Assembly: GCA_019750335.1 (NCBI GenBank)
Contig: JAIEOQ010000006.1
Location: forward strand, 248,001 to 312,000
Source: Candidatus Obscuribacterales bacterium
GTDB taxonomy: Bacteria > Cyanobacteriota > Vampirovibrionia > Obscuribacterales > Obscuribacteraceae
Direction: 5' to 3'
Length of the DNA: 64,000 bases
In this document: in pieces, positions 51,831 through 60,979 of the stretch
How the letters are laid out: each line of letters starts with the position of its first letter
Position numbering within the stretch: the first letter of the stretch is position 1
The notes under the pieces: generated by a model
What the model was told of the DNA's origin: nothing
The model's input: the letters and a program-made list of their open reading frames with translations, nothing else
The model's database searches: none
Program-made: the position numbers and the translations under genes

Positions 51831-52973
51831 GTGAATACCTTCTTAAGTTCCGCTCAAGAAGCAGTAATGGAACAGTACAGAGCTTTTGCCGCTAAGGCTG
51901 TAGGCCCGATCTCAAGTAAGCTTGAAACGCATCAGGTCTGCCTGAAAGAGTTTTTGCAAAATGTCGGACAAAAAGGTTATTTAGGGCTGTCAGTATCAAG
52001 AGAATATGGCGGTCAAGGACTACCGTTTCTCAACAGTGTTTTGTTTGCCGAAGCTTTATCCGAGCAAGAAGCCGGATTAGGTCTGACTTTGGCCACTCAT
52101 TTTGCTGTAATTGAAACAATTAAGAAGTACGGGACTGACACTCAAAAGTCACGTTATTTACCTTTGCTTGCCAGAGGAGAACTCTTTGCCACTCTCGCTT
52201 TTTCTGAAGAACAAGCCGGTACGGATTTCACTGCTGTTGAGGCTGAACTGGTTGAGACCGGAACTTCTTTGAACTATAACGGTAAGAAGCACGGGGTGAT
52301 TACCGGTGATTTTGCCGGGTTGCTTCTGGCATTGACTAAAAATCTTAGTTCGGAAAAAGATCCTTTAGCTCTTGCCTTGGTTGATGGTGGACAAAAAACC
52401 AGAATCAATATCGGTCCGGATAAAACACGTTTAGGTATGCGTTCGGCTTACATAAACGATCTGGAATTCAAAGGCGTTGCTGTTGCTAAAGATGCGCTGT
52501 TGGTTTCAAATGCGGATAGTACTGAAGCGATGGCGAATTATGCGCTTGATGTAGCTAAAGTAGTTGTCGCGGCTACAGCTTGCGGCATGATGCGTACGGC
52601 AGTGGACATTGCTGTCGACTATGCTAATAAGCGTGAACAGTTCGGCAAGCCGATCGGTCAATTCCAAGGCATACAGTGGAAGCTTGCTGATATGGAAACA
52701 GAAAGATCGGCCTCCTTGTTGCAAGTTTATCGTGCCGCTTGGAGCTTGGATGAAGAGCCTGAAAGTTTCTCGACCAATGCTGCTATGTGCAAATGGTTTG
52801 CCGGCAAAATGGCTCGTTTTCATAGCGGTGAAGCCTTGCAAGTCCTCGGTTCTTACGGATTGGGTGACGGTACGATGATCGAAAAAATTTATCGTGATGC
52901 TAAAGCAACCGAGATTTATCTCGGTACTTCAGAAGCGCAAAAAGTTCAACTGACAAAGCTTTTGAAAATCTAA
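51831..52973 (+). CDS. Acyl-CoA dehydrogenase-like protein without a visible catalytic base
   Basis: 380-residue flavoprotein of the acyl-CoA dehydrogenase fold: GYLGLSVSREYGGQGLPFL, LAFSEEQAGTDFTAVE (FAD site), and REQFGKPIGQFQGIQWKLADM near the middle. The usual catalytic Glu before GT (IYEGT) is Leu364 (IYLGTSE), and the alternative base used by isovaleryl- and long-chain enzymes is replaced by Ala242 (LDVAKVV). So dehydrogenation by the known mechanism is doubtful. GTG 51831 has AAGGAG 8 nt upstream. First of four genes in one unit. Confidence 0.8.
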   Translation: MNTFLSSAQEAVMEQYRAFAAKAVGPISSKLETHQVCLKEFLQNVGQKGYLGLSVSREYGGQGLPFLNSVLFAEALSEQEAGLGLTLATHFAVIETIKKYGTDTQKSRYLPLLARGELFATLAFSEEQAGTDFTAVEAELVETGTSLNYNGKKHGVITGDFAGLLLALTKNLSSEKDPLALALVDGGQKTRINIGPDKTRLGMRSAYINDLEFKGVAVAKDALLVSNADSTEAMANYALDVAKVVVAATACGMMRTAVDIAVDYANKREQFGKPIGQFQGIQWKLADMETERSASLLQVYRAAWSLDEEPESFSTNAAMCKWFAGKMARFHSGEALQVLGSYGLGDGTMIEKIYRDAKATEIYLGTSEAQKVQLTKLLKI

Positions 52974-52989
52974 ATTCAAGGAGAGAGTT

Positions 52990-54168
52990 ATGCTGAAGCA
53001 GGCTTGTTTAGCGTTGGCGGCGGCTGGTTTAGTGTGCTTGCCGGCGGCATGGGCAGACAAATATTGTGATGAAGGCATCAAGCTTTTTCAAAAAAAAGAC
53101 TATAAAAAAGCAATCGGTTATTTTGAGCAAGCGATAGGCGAGACCCCCTGGGAAACAAAACCGTATTATTATTCAGCGCTGTCGTATCATTATTTAGGCG
53201 ATTATAAAAAAGCAGCAGTAAAGTATGCCGCTATTATTGAACGCTTTCCGGGTACACCCGCCAGTCAAAATGCTACACAAGCTTTGAAAGCGCTAAATCC
53301 TGGTTATTTTCGTCAGAATCCAACTGCTGGAGGTTCAGCAGGAGCAGCACCAGCTTCAGCTTCTTCAGCCTCCGAAAATACCGGTAACAGCACAATTGAA
53401 GGTAGTCAAACCAGAGTCTATTTCAACAAATCCGGACGAGATATGATCGTTGATGCTCGGGTTAACGGTAGAGGGATCAAAGTTGTTTTTGATCCGGCTG
53501 CCGAACATACCTCATTTTCGCGAGGTCAGCTGCAAGCTTTAGCTGTACCGGTTCAAGCCGGCAGCAAAGAACAAAGAATCGATTTGCAGCTTGGACAATT
53601 GACGCGTAAAAATTTCGAAGTGAAAGTGGATGAAGCAACCGGTGGACAACCAAGACTTGGTCAAAGCTTCATCGGTGCTTTTGCTTATCAGGTTGATAAT
53701 GGTGGCAATTGGATTGATCTGCAAAGAAAATCCGGAAGTTCTGCTGGTTCTTTAGGAAAGAACGACGTACCATTTGTGCGTAGCGGCAAAGATATTTTAG
53801 TAGCGGTTGAAATAAATGGTCGCTCGCTTACGGCTGCTTTCGATCCCAATGCCGACGGCATTATCATTCCGCAAAAACTAGCCAAATCAGTTGGCTTAGC
53901 TGCCGATGAGGCTGAAGAAGTTAAGCCGTTACCGAGCGAAGGACCACAGCGCGGGGAGGCCGGTTGGGTATCCCAAGACGAACGACAAAGTGGGCCAAAA
54001 CAATTAGTTGTGCGCCGGCTAAAATTCGGTCCGGTGGAAAAGAGCAACGTGACGGTTCAGCTTGTTGATAGCGCTTCCAGATATGCCAAAATTGGTGCTG
54101 ATTTCGTCAGTACCTGGCGCTACGATGTGGACTATTCAGTAAACGTCATTCATTTCAATAGACGTTGA
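52990..54168 (+). CDS. TPR protein with two retropepsin-like domains
   Basis: 392 residues, signal peptide to about residue 22, then one or two TPR units (about 28-100), a Ser/Ala linker, and two retroviral-protease-like domains. The first has VDARVNGRGIKVVFDPAAEHT (Asp168), the second VAVEINGRSLTAAFDPNADGI (Asp285). In retropepsins the catalytic triplet is DTG or DSG; here DPA and DPN keep the Asp but lose the Thr/Ser-Gly. Each ends with a LGQSF/IGADF-type strand. Exported, probably inactive as a normal protease or with altered chemistry. It follows the dehydrogenase gene by 16 nt. Confidence 0.68.
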   Translation: MLKQACLALAAAGLVCLPAAWADKYCDEGIKLFQKKDYKKAIGYFEQAIGETPWETKPYYYSALSYHYLGDYKKAAVKYAAIIERFPGTPASQNATQALKALNPGYFRQNPTAGGSAGAAPASASSASENTGNSTIEGSQTRVYFNKSGRDMIVDARVNGRGIKVVFDPAAEHTSFSRGQLQALAVPVQAGSKEQRIDLQLGQLTRKNFEVKVDEATGGQPRLGQSFIGAFAYQVDNGGNWIDLQRKSGSSAGSLGKNDVPFVRSGKDILVAVEINGRSLTAAFDPNADGIIIPQKLAKSVGLAADEAEEVKPLPSEGPQRGEAGWVSQDERQSGPKQLVVRRLKFGPVEKSNVTVQLVDSASRYAKIGADFVSTWRYDVDYSVNVIHFNRR

Positions 54169-54938
54169 GAAATTTTGTGTCTAATCTTTCAGTTGTAATC
54201 ATAGCCAAGGATGAAGAGCGAACAATCGGTCAAGTACTGGCGGCCGTGCAGGATTTACAGCCCGAAATTATTCTTGTCGATTCCGGCTCAACCGATGCTA
54301 CGCCTAAAATTGCTGCTGACCATGGCGCTAAAGTTATTCATCAAGATTGGCTTGGCTATTCGGATCAAAAAAACTTTGCTTTGGATCAAGCAAGCAATGA
54401 ATGGGTATTGAGTCTTGATGCAGATGAAATAATTACTCCAAAACTTGTTTCTGAAATAAAACAAGTTTTGGAAAATCCGCTTTGCGATGGCTATCGCATC
54501 AAACGTTTGATGTTTATCGCTGAACATCCGATCAAATATGGTGGCTTTTATCCTGACGCGCAGCTACGGCTTTTTCGCCGTGGCAAAGGTCGTTTCAATG
54601 GCAGATTAGTGCACGAATCGATTAAGCTTGAGGGTAAAGTATGTGATTTGCAAAATCATTTGCTTCATTATGCTTACAAAGACGTGGAGCAATTTGAGCA
54701 GGCGATGGAAAAGTATGCCCAACTTTCCGCCCAGGAATCTTTGCGCTCTGGTTTTAACCCAAGCAAAACTAGTTTGCTGAATTTGTTTTTGCATCCACTG
54801 TGGACTTTCTTTTATCGCTATCTGTTTAGGCTGGGATTTATGGATGGTATTCTCGGATTGCGGATGGCAATAATTTATGCCGGCTATGTGCAAAAAAAGA
54901 TTGCTTATTTGAAGGATGCCGTCAAACAAAATGGCTAA
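54165..54938 (+). CDS. Family 2 glycosyltransferase, WaaE/KdtX-like
   Basis: 257-residue GT-A glycosyltransferase: LSVVIIAKDEERTIGQVL, ILVDSGSTDATPKIA, WLGYSDQKNFALDQA, then the metal-binding DADE and a C-terminal membrane-associated helix pair. It resembles the beta-1,4-glucosyltransferases of lipopolysaccharide core. TTG 54165 overlaps the preceding stop by 4 nt (TTGA), a coupled start; GTG 54177 is an alternative. Sugar and acceptor unknown. Confidence 0.85.
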   Translation: MRNFVSNLSVVIIAKDEERTIGQVLAAVQDLQPEIILVDSGSTDATPKIAADHGAKVIHQDWLGYSDQKNFALDQASNEWVLSLDADEIITPKLVSEIKQVLENPLCDGYRIKRLMFIAEHPIKYGGFYPDAQLRLFRRGKGRFNGRLVHESIKLEGKVCDLQNHLLHYAYKDVEQFEQAMEKYAQLSAQESLRSGFNPSKTSLLNLFLHPLWTFFYRYLFRLGFMDGILGLRMAIIYAGYVQKKIAYLKDAVKQNG

Positions 54939-55602
54939 AATTCTAATAGTTGAAGATGATATTGATATACGCGAACAGGTAGCTGTCTTATTGGAGGCTG
55001 AAAATTTCGAGGTGGAATCTGTTGCCAACGGGGAAGAAGCGGAACATATGCTTGCAGTTTATGGTTATGATTTGATTCTTTTGGATTGGCAATTACCGGT
55101 ATGCAGCGGTATCGATCTTCTGAAAATTATCAGAGCAAAAGGAAATCTGACGCCGGTTTTGATGCTTACAGGTAAAAATACTATTGACGATAAAGAAACC
55201 GGCTTTATTCTCGGTGCGGATGACTATTTGATTAAGCCGTTTGAACCGAGAGAACTGCTCGCTCGTGTTAAAGCATTGCTCCGGCGTTCTTCCGGAAATA
55301 TTTGCAGTACTTTGTGCGCTGGTTCTCTTTTACTTGATCCGGAAAAACATCGAGTCACCGTTGACGGAAAAGAGCTTAGACTCCTGCCCAAAGAATTTGC
55401 TTTGCTTGAATTTTTCTTGCGCCATCCGAACCAGGTTTTTAACAGTGAAACTTTGCTTGCCAGAGTGTGGAGTTCCGATTCCGAAGCTTCTTCCAACACC
55501 GTAAAGTCATACATGTATACCTTACGCCGTAAGCTTGCTACGGTAAACACGGACTCGTTAATTGAAACTATGCATGGCGTTGGTTATACACTCAGAACTT
55601 AG
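54931..55602 (+). CDS. OmpR-family response regulator
   Basis: Receiver with phospho-acceptor Asp in LILLDWQLPVCSGIDLLK and Lys in YLIKPFEPREL, then a winged helix (RLLPKEFALLEFFLRHPNQV, GVGYTLRT). 223 residues. ATG 54931 (MAKILIVEDD) overlaps the glycosyltransferase end by 8 nt and is preferred to 54916. It is in the operon with the dehydrogenase-like, retropepsin-like and glycosyltransferase genes. Its stop shares two bases with the convergent kinase stop, so the kinase is its likely partner. Confidence 0.88.
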   Translation: MAKILIVEDDIDIREQVAVLLEAENFEVESVANGEEAEHMLAVYGYDLILLDWQLPVCSGIDLLKIIRAKGNLTPVLMLTGKNTIDDKETGFILGADDYLIKPFEPRELLARVKALLRRSSGNICSTLCAGSLLLDPEKHRVTVDGKELRLLPKEFALLEFFLRHPNQVFNSETLLARVWSSDSEASSNTVKSYMYTLRRKLATVNTDSLIETMHGVGYTLRT

Positions 55603-57032
55603 GTTCTTGGCAAAGAAAACCAAAATGTACTGCCGATTTCATTGTTTTCAAAACCAATTGTGCCCTTGTGCAGATCGATAATTTCTTTGCATATGGCCAA
55701 GCTTGAACCAGTGAGACTCGTGCTTCTATTATCTTGCTGAAAGCAAGTAAACAGCTTGTCTTGAAGTTTTGGATCAACTCCCGGACCATTATCTTTAATC
55801 TTGATTTTAAGCAAATTTGGTTTGTCTTCCAGGGAAATAACTATGCTGGAATCTGGTGTCGAAAATTTAAGAGCGTTGGAAAGAAGAGCGGTAAGCACTT
55901 GAATTATTCTTTCCGGATCGACATAAAGCTCTACGTCTGTAGTTGGTGCCTCCATTTTTATATTTTTTTGTTTGGCTATTTCGCTCAAAGTTTTCAGAGA
56001 GTGTTCGAAAATATGAGCTACCGGCACTGAGTCAAAGTGCATCTGCATCTTAGCGACACTAAATTTCTCCGCATCCATAAGATTGTTTATTAGGACGATA
56101 ATTCGCTCCAGTTGTTCTTTGCTGCGCGTAAGCATGGATTTTGTTTTATCCGGAACGGTTTCACCGTGCTTTCCGCTCGTAATTATTTCCAATGTCAATT
56201 TAAGAGAAGTGAGCGGATTGCGTAAATCATGAATAATCATATCTACAAATTCTTGCTTGCGTCGAGAAGCCTCTTTGACCGTGGTAGCCATTTTGTGAAA
56301 GAATGCGTCCAGTTCGGCAATTTCATCGCTTCCACCAAGCGGTTCCGCTAAGTTGTCACCGTTAGCAAAACGGTTGGTGTTATCGACTAATAAAGAGAGA
56401 CGGCGTGCCGTATTGCGATTAAAAAATACGGTTAAAACGATCGCGGTGATCAGGTTGATGCAAATAGAAAACAAGATCATTTGCTTGATCAATAGTCGGC
56501 GGGCGGCTTGTTGTTCTGGTGAAGTGTTTATTTTTTTTTGATACCATTTGGAAAGTTCGGATACTCTTGAGCTGAGTGTTTTACTTAGTGATTTAAGTCT
56601 TTCAAATTCCAGTTCGACTTTTTGTTTATCGCCGATTTCAATGGACTGACGGGCTTCTTCCATATACATAAGTCCGCGTTGCATAGTAATTTCAAATGGA
56701 AGTATGCGTTCTCGCTCCGCGGGATCTTTGTTTGCCGGTATGGATAAGTCTTTTATTTGTGAAGAAAGCAGAGAAGTTTCTTCTTCGTAATTGTTGAGAG
56801 CCGCAGAATCACCGCTTGCATTGTAAACGTAAAGAGAAACGCCGGCTCTTACCAGATGGGAGCTAAGCAAGGTAAGAATGCCGACGACTTTCTTTGCGTA
56901 AGCTTCTCTTTTTATTTCAAGTTCGGCTTCTTGCAATGTGGAGTAAAGCCAATAAGAAATAAAAAGTTCAAAGGCTAGAGGGATGGCAATTAAAGCCAGA
57001 ACCTTATGCCGTAGTTTAGGTCGAAAATGCAT
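55599..57032 (-). CDS. Sensor histidine kinase with periplasmic domain and HAMP
   Basis: 477-residue membrane kinase: segment near 12-31, an extracytoplasmic helical domain (about 35-195), second segment (about 196-215), HAMP, HisKA with the phospho-acceptor His (FVDMIIHDLRNPLTSLKL), and an ATPase domain (LLSNALKFSTP, DNGPGVDP) whose glycines after the F-box are partly replaced (SLTGSSLAICKEII). It is convergent with the response regulator, sharing stop bases, an unusual tail-to-tail layout for a pair. Signal sensed is unknown. Confidence 0.85.
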   Translation of the reverse strand: MHFRPKLRHKVLALIAIPLAFELFISYWLYSTLQEAELEIKREAYAKKVVGILTLLSSHLVRAGVSLYVYNASGDSAALNNYEEETSLLSSQIKDLSIPANKDPAERERILPFEITMQRGLMYMEEARQSIEIGDKQKVELEFERLKSLSKTLSSRVSELSKWYQKKINTSPEQQAARRLLIKQMILFSICINLITAIVLTVFFNRNTARRLSLLVDNTNRFANGDNLAEPLGGSDEIAELDAFFHKMATTVKEASRRKQEFVDMIIHDLRNPLTSLKLTLEIITSGKHGETVPDKTKSMLTRSKEQLERIIVLINNLMDAEKFSVAKMQMHFDSVPVAHIFEHSLKTLSEIAKQKNIKMEAPTTDVELYVDPERIIQVLTALLSNALKFSTPDSSIVISLEDKPNLLKIKIKDNGPGVDPKLQDKLFTCFQQDNRSTSLTGSSLAICKEIIDLHKGTIGFENNEIGSTFWFSLPRT

Positions 57033-57042
57033 GTATATATTC

Positions 57043-57071
57043 TTGTCAGCTACGCGGTATTAACATATACT
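57043..57071 (+). promoter_or_regulatory. Promoter of the secreted TPR gene
   Basis: TTGTCA (57043-57048) and TATACT (57066-57071) with 17 bp spacing, in the 67-nt divergent gap between the kinase and the TPR gene. Transcription would begin near 57078, 22 nt before the ATG. Confidence 0.65.
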
Positions 57072-57099
57072 GGATCGTTTCTTAAGTATCGCAAATTAT

Positions 57100-58674
57100 A
57101 TGCCAGGCATCAAACCATTTTTTGCCAGTATCCTGATTCAGATATTTTGTTTTGAGGCTGCGTTCTCTGCGGATTTGGTTCGGTCTGCTAATCGGTCTTG
57201 GCGCAACGCTGACTACGCACGGGCGAAAAAGCTTTATTTAGAGGCATTGCCTCACGCCAGGCGAATTGAAAGATTGCAAATTCTCAAATCGCTGGGAAAT
57301 CTTGAGATCGATTTGGGGAAATATGATTCGGCATCATACTGGCTAAACGAATTTAATAAGGAGGTTATTCTTACCGGTTCGCTAAGTCAAAATCTTGATC
57401 CGGTTTGGCAATTATTGGCGTTATTAGCGAGTAAACGAGCCGATTTTTCAGAGGCTGAAAGTTACTATCATAAACTGCTTAAATTAAGAAAAGCGGCTTT
57501 GCCGGCTGATGACGCCGAGTGTTTATCCGTGCAAGTACAGATGGCTTTGCTGCAGGAAAAAAATGATAATTACAAAAAAGCTGAGAGTGAATGGTCGGAT
57601 ATTGCTGTTAAAACAGCTAAGCTCTTGGATTCACAAAAGGTTCTCTATGAGGTTTTAAGTGCTACGGTGAATTTATACGAGCGCTTCAATATGTTTGATG
57701 AGGTTGATATTCTTTTTCGGCGTCTATTGAATTTATCCTTGAAAAATAAAAATGCAGATCAAAAATTTTTTTGTGCTTCTTTAGCGACTATGGATCGGTT
57801 TTATGAAAAGCAAGGAAACCAGAAAAAAAATGCTGATCTAAAAAAGTATTTGCTGGAACGATCGGACCGAGGTAGCAAATTTCAGCTTTATTTGCTAATG
57901 AGCATGGCTAAGGCTAAACAAGATGCCGGGCGCTATACCGAAGCTATATCTTTATACGATCAAATTTTATCTGCAGTACCGGTGAACGATCACAGTCTGA
58001 AAATACAAATTCTTACCGCTCTTTTTCAAGCATATCGTCTGCATGGCGATATGAAGGCGCTTATTTCAGCTGCAAAAAATTTGAATCCGGACTTGAAAAA
58101 GCTAACCAGAAAAGATTCTATTTTTTTGGCTCAAGAAATTGAACGGGCAGGAGAATCCTGTGTGGCAACCGGTTCTATCGGTAATGCCGTTACATTGCTG
58201 GAAAAAGCAAGGGGGATTTTTATCGGAAGTAAATGGACCGATTCGGCGGCCTATGCAACCAATCTTCACTACCTTGCTTATTGTTATGGCATCAATCATA
58301 AATTTACGGAAGCGAAGCAATGTGCTCGTGAATCTTGCCGACTGAAAGAAAAATTAGGGCTCGATGACGGAAGTTATACACTGACGCTGGAAGTTTTAGC
58401 GGGGGTTTATTTAACGGAGAAGAAATATGGTGAGGCTGAAGCGATTTATCGAGAAGCCTTAAAACGAGAAGAAAAAATACCTAGAGATAAGGGGCGGTCC
58501 AAATCGATACTTTTGTATTATATTGGTGTTTGTTCGGCAGCTCAGAACCATTATGCCGAGGCAAAAAACAGTTTGCTTGCAGCCGAGAAACTTGGTTCAG
58601 AAGTTGGGATTGAGAGTAATATCCTGAATTTGATAAATACTGTTCTTGATCAAGTAATGTCGGCGTCAAAATAA
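57100..58674 (+). CDS. Secreted TPR protein, unknown role
   Basis: 524 residues; signal peptide to about residue 24 (IFCFEAAFSADL). The rest is made of about 8-10 TPR units of the kinesin-light-chain and general type, e.g. AESYYHKLLKLRKAAL, LKEKLGLDDGSYTLTLEVLAGVYLTEKKYGEAEAIYREAL. It could act as a secreted scaffold. ATG 57100 has no Shine-Dalgarno but the promoter upstream fits. Divergent from the histidine kinase. Not similar enough to call a paralogue of the 41159 protein. Confidence 0.72.
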   Translation: MPGIKPFFASILIQIFCFEAAFSADLVRSANRSWRNADYARAKKLYLEALPHARRIERLQILKSLGNLEIDLGKYDSASYWLNEFNKEVILTGSLSQNLDPVWQLLALLASKRADFSEAESYYHKLLKLRKAALPADDAECLSVQVQMALLQEKNDNYKKAESEWSDIAVKTAKLLDSQKVLYEVLSATVNLYERFNMFDEVDILFRRLLNLSLKNKNADQKFFCASLATMDRFYEKQGNQKKNADLKKYLLERSDRGSKFQLYLLMSMAKAKQDAGRYTEAISLYDQILSAVPVNDHSLKIQILTALFQAYRLHGDMKALISAAKNLNPDLKKLTRKDSIFLAQEIERAGESCVATGSIGNAVTLLEKARGIFIGSKWTDSAAYATNLHYLAYCYGINHKFTEAKQCARESCRLKEKLGLDDGSYTLTLEVLAGVYLTEKKYGEAEAIYREALKREEKIPRDKGRSKSILLYYIGVCSAAQNHYAEAKNSLLAAEKLGSEVGIESNILNLINTVLDQVMSASK

Positions 58675-58682
58675 TCTGAACG

Positions 58683-59414
58683 TTAATGGTATCTGGCCGG
58701 ATCGGCATTATCTATTGTGCCGTTATGCTGTCCTGTATCGTATGGATTGCCGCCGTTGGCCATTTGGCTGACAATTGTACCGTTGTAGTCTCTTATAATT
58801 CCGGCAGCCCAATAAGGAAATTGTCCTGATGGATAGCTACTTAGATTTTGCCCACCAGTATAGGACCCGGCACCATAAACAGGAATATAGAGTCCTTGCC
58901 CGAGACCGTTTGGTGCGCCGGCCACTGGGCCGGAAGCACCAATGGTAAGGCCGAGGACGCCCAGCGGTTTATCGTTATCATAAGCATAGAAAGCTGTTTC
59001 GGTCAGAGAGATTACCGGTGGTAACAAGCCGCCGGAAATTATTTCCAAGCCGTCTTCTTGAACTGAAACTTGCAGTCCGGAAACATTATTGATGGTAGTT
59101 TCCGTTGCTGTGATTCGTCCCTGTCTGGCTGCCGGCATACCTAATCCGATTAGGGCGGCATTCACCGCGTTGGTTACATCGGCTGTAAGCCTGTCGTTAG
59201 TATAGCCAGGACGCACGGCTCCAAGCCATCTCTTGCCTTGCGCTCCGTATTTAGCACCGACGCCGGCAGCATAAGCTATCTTGGATTTATAATAAACAGC
59301 AAGTCCTGTACCTATAATCAAGAGCGTTCCGGCGACGACCATAGCGGTGATCATTGCCAGTGAAACTGTACCTTCTATCAATCCTTGTCCGCTTGCCGTT
59401 CTTGAGTGCAACAT
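58683..59414 (-). CDS. TadE/TadG-like pseudopilin protein
   Basis: 243-residue protein with an N-terminal prepilin-like segment (GQGLIEGTVSLAMITAMVVAGTLLI), the pattern of TadE proteins of Flp pilus systems where a Glu lies five residues after the processing site. The rest is extracytoplasmic with Gly-, Tyr- and Asn-rich repeats. No other tad gene is in the window. ATG 59414 is preceded by GAGG. It could instead be an unrelated exported protein with a type III signal segment. Confidence 0.6.
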   Translation of the reverse strand: MLHSRTASGQGLIEGTVSLAMITAMVVAGTLLIIGTGLAVYYKSKIAYAAGVGAKYGAQGKRWLGAVRPGYTNDRLTADVTNAVNAALIGLGMPAARQGRITATETTINNVSGLQVSVQEDGLEIISGGLLPPVISLTETAFYAYDNDKPLGVLGLTIGASGPVAGAPNGLGQGLYIPVYGAGSYTGGQNLSSYPSGQFPYWAAGIIRDYNGTIVSQMANGGNPYDTGQHNGTIDNADPARYH

Positions 59415-59515
59415 TGATTTTTCCTCGTTATTCCATAAAGCTGGAATAAGTAGAGAATAAAGGTTGTTGGTAAAATTTTGGTCAAAAGCCTTAAAGTGGC
59501 ATTTTGCGATACTGT

Positions 59516-60904
59516 TTAAAATTTAGAAGCGCTGATTGTAGTGACTTCCGGTAAAGTAACGAAATTGCCGGGTGATACACGGATAGTTGCTTTTTTTAAA
59601 GCCGGAATGCGCAATAAGCAATAAACCGCGATACCGGCAATCCAAGCATGAACAGGACAAATGCCTACTTGCATAAATGTCGTGCCGGGAATTACTCCGG
59701 CGGTAGCAAAACCAGCAATATAAGCTACTGCCAGGGCAGTAACGCCTGGAATATTTATACGTGAAATATTTTCAGCTTTGATTACTCTTGTAAAATCGTT
59801 TTGAATGCGAAAAATTTTGCTCAATACAACAAATTCCAAAAACATCAAAACAGTTGGCGTAGACATCAAAAATCCGTTGATGCTGAATATTGTGCCAAGA
59901 GCATCGGGGCGTGTGGTAAGCCACATAGATAAGGCTGTGCAGGCGGCGGTCAAAATAAATACAGCTTTTTGACGGTTGAATTCAACGATACTTTCAAGGG
60001 TAGTAATCGCACCATATAAATTAGAATCGTTGCAAGCAAAATAGTTCAAAGTCATGATTAAAGCAGCGATGCCGGCAATTGGACCAAAAGCAAAGCTGTT
60101 AACCAGTTCGGTTGCTTTACCATAATCAGTTACATGGCTGAGGTTAGCTAAAAGCCAACCGGTAATTGGGAATAAAAACAAACCGATAGCGAACGCAGCA
60201 AGCAAAGACACAGCGATTGAGCCGGCTTTCGGTTTGGCAAAGCGCCAAAAATCCGGTTCATTTCCCCATAAACCTAAGCCAAGAATGTAAGAGCTGATCA
60301 TTGTCAGCGCTTGGCTAAATGTATGGCTGCTTTGGTGCGACCATACATCGGCAGGAGAGATCGCTATGACTTTGCTTGCTGTTAAGGCAACCCAGAGGAT
60401 CATTACCGGAGCAACTAAAAAGCGAGCAAAATTGACCACTCCGGAAAATCCAAAAACATTATTGACGCACATAGCTATGGCTAACATTGCTGCTAACCAT
60501 ATTGTCGGTATTGGCGTATGGAACATACCGTTTACACCTTGAGCAAGCAATGCGGCAAACAAAGAATAGAATGCGACAAAAAGCCAGATCAGGTTGCATG
60601 AAACGAAGCGTGCACCCCAGCGTCCAAAAACACGGCGGGCAAGAACCCCCCAGGTTTGTCCGCTATAAGCACCGAGCCAAGCGGCGCAAGTAGCATAGAC
60701 AGTAAGAATCAAGCAGCTTATAGCCGAGCCGGAGATTACTTGGCTTAAGGATAAACCTTCCTTATACCAGTCGAAACCAGCCATAACCGAAGGAAAGGTT
60801 ACGCTCATAGTTAGCCAAAGTAAGGCCATAGAAACGGCTCCGCGCCGCTCTGACAGGGGCACGACATTGTTGGCATAATCTTGGGCTTTAGCTGATTCGC
60901 TCAT
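59516..60904 (-). CDS. NCS1-family nucleobase/cytosine permease (CodB-like)
   Basis: 462-residue transporter with 12 membrane segments. The CodB-type region GNEPDFWRFAKPK is present, together with WLGAYSGQTWGVLARRVFG and FACNDSNLYGAI. Cytosine, purines or a related base are possible substrates. It could supply purines to the xanthine dehydrogenase at the left window edge, but it is far away and the link is only suggestive. Stand-alone gene. Confidence 0.85.
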   Translation of the reverse strand: MSESAKAQDYANNVVPLSERRGAVSMALLWLTMSVTFPSVMAGFDWYKEGLSLSQVISGSAISCLILTVYATCAAWLGAYSGQTWGVLARRVFGRWGARFVSCNLIWLFVAFYSLFAALLAQGVNGMFHTPIPTIWLAAMLAIAMCVNNVFGFSGVVNFARFLVAPVMILWVALTASKVIAISPADVWSHQSSHTFSQALTMISSYILGLGLWGNEPDFWRFAKPKAGSIAVSLLAAFAIGLFLFPITGWLLANLSHVTDYGKATELVNSFAFGPIAGIAALIMTLNYFACNDSNLYGAITTLESIVEFNRQKAVFILTAACTALSMWLTTRPDALGTIFSINGFLMSTPTVLMFLEFVVLSKIFRIQNDFTRVIKAENISRINIPGVTALAVAYIAGFATAGVIPGTTFMQVGICPVHAWIAGIAVYCLLRIPALKKATIRVSPGNFVTLPEVTTISASKF

Positions 60905-60979
60905 TAAGCCAGAATACTGAGATTAATCTGCGCCATCACTGGGAGAAATACGCTAAAAAATTAAATCTGGGGCTAGGGC

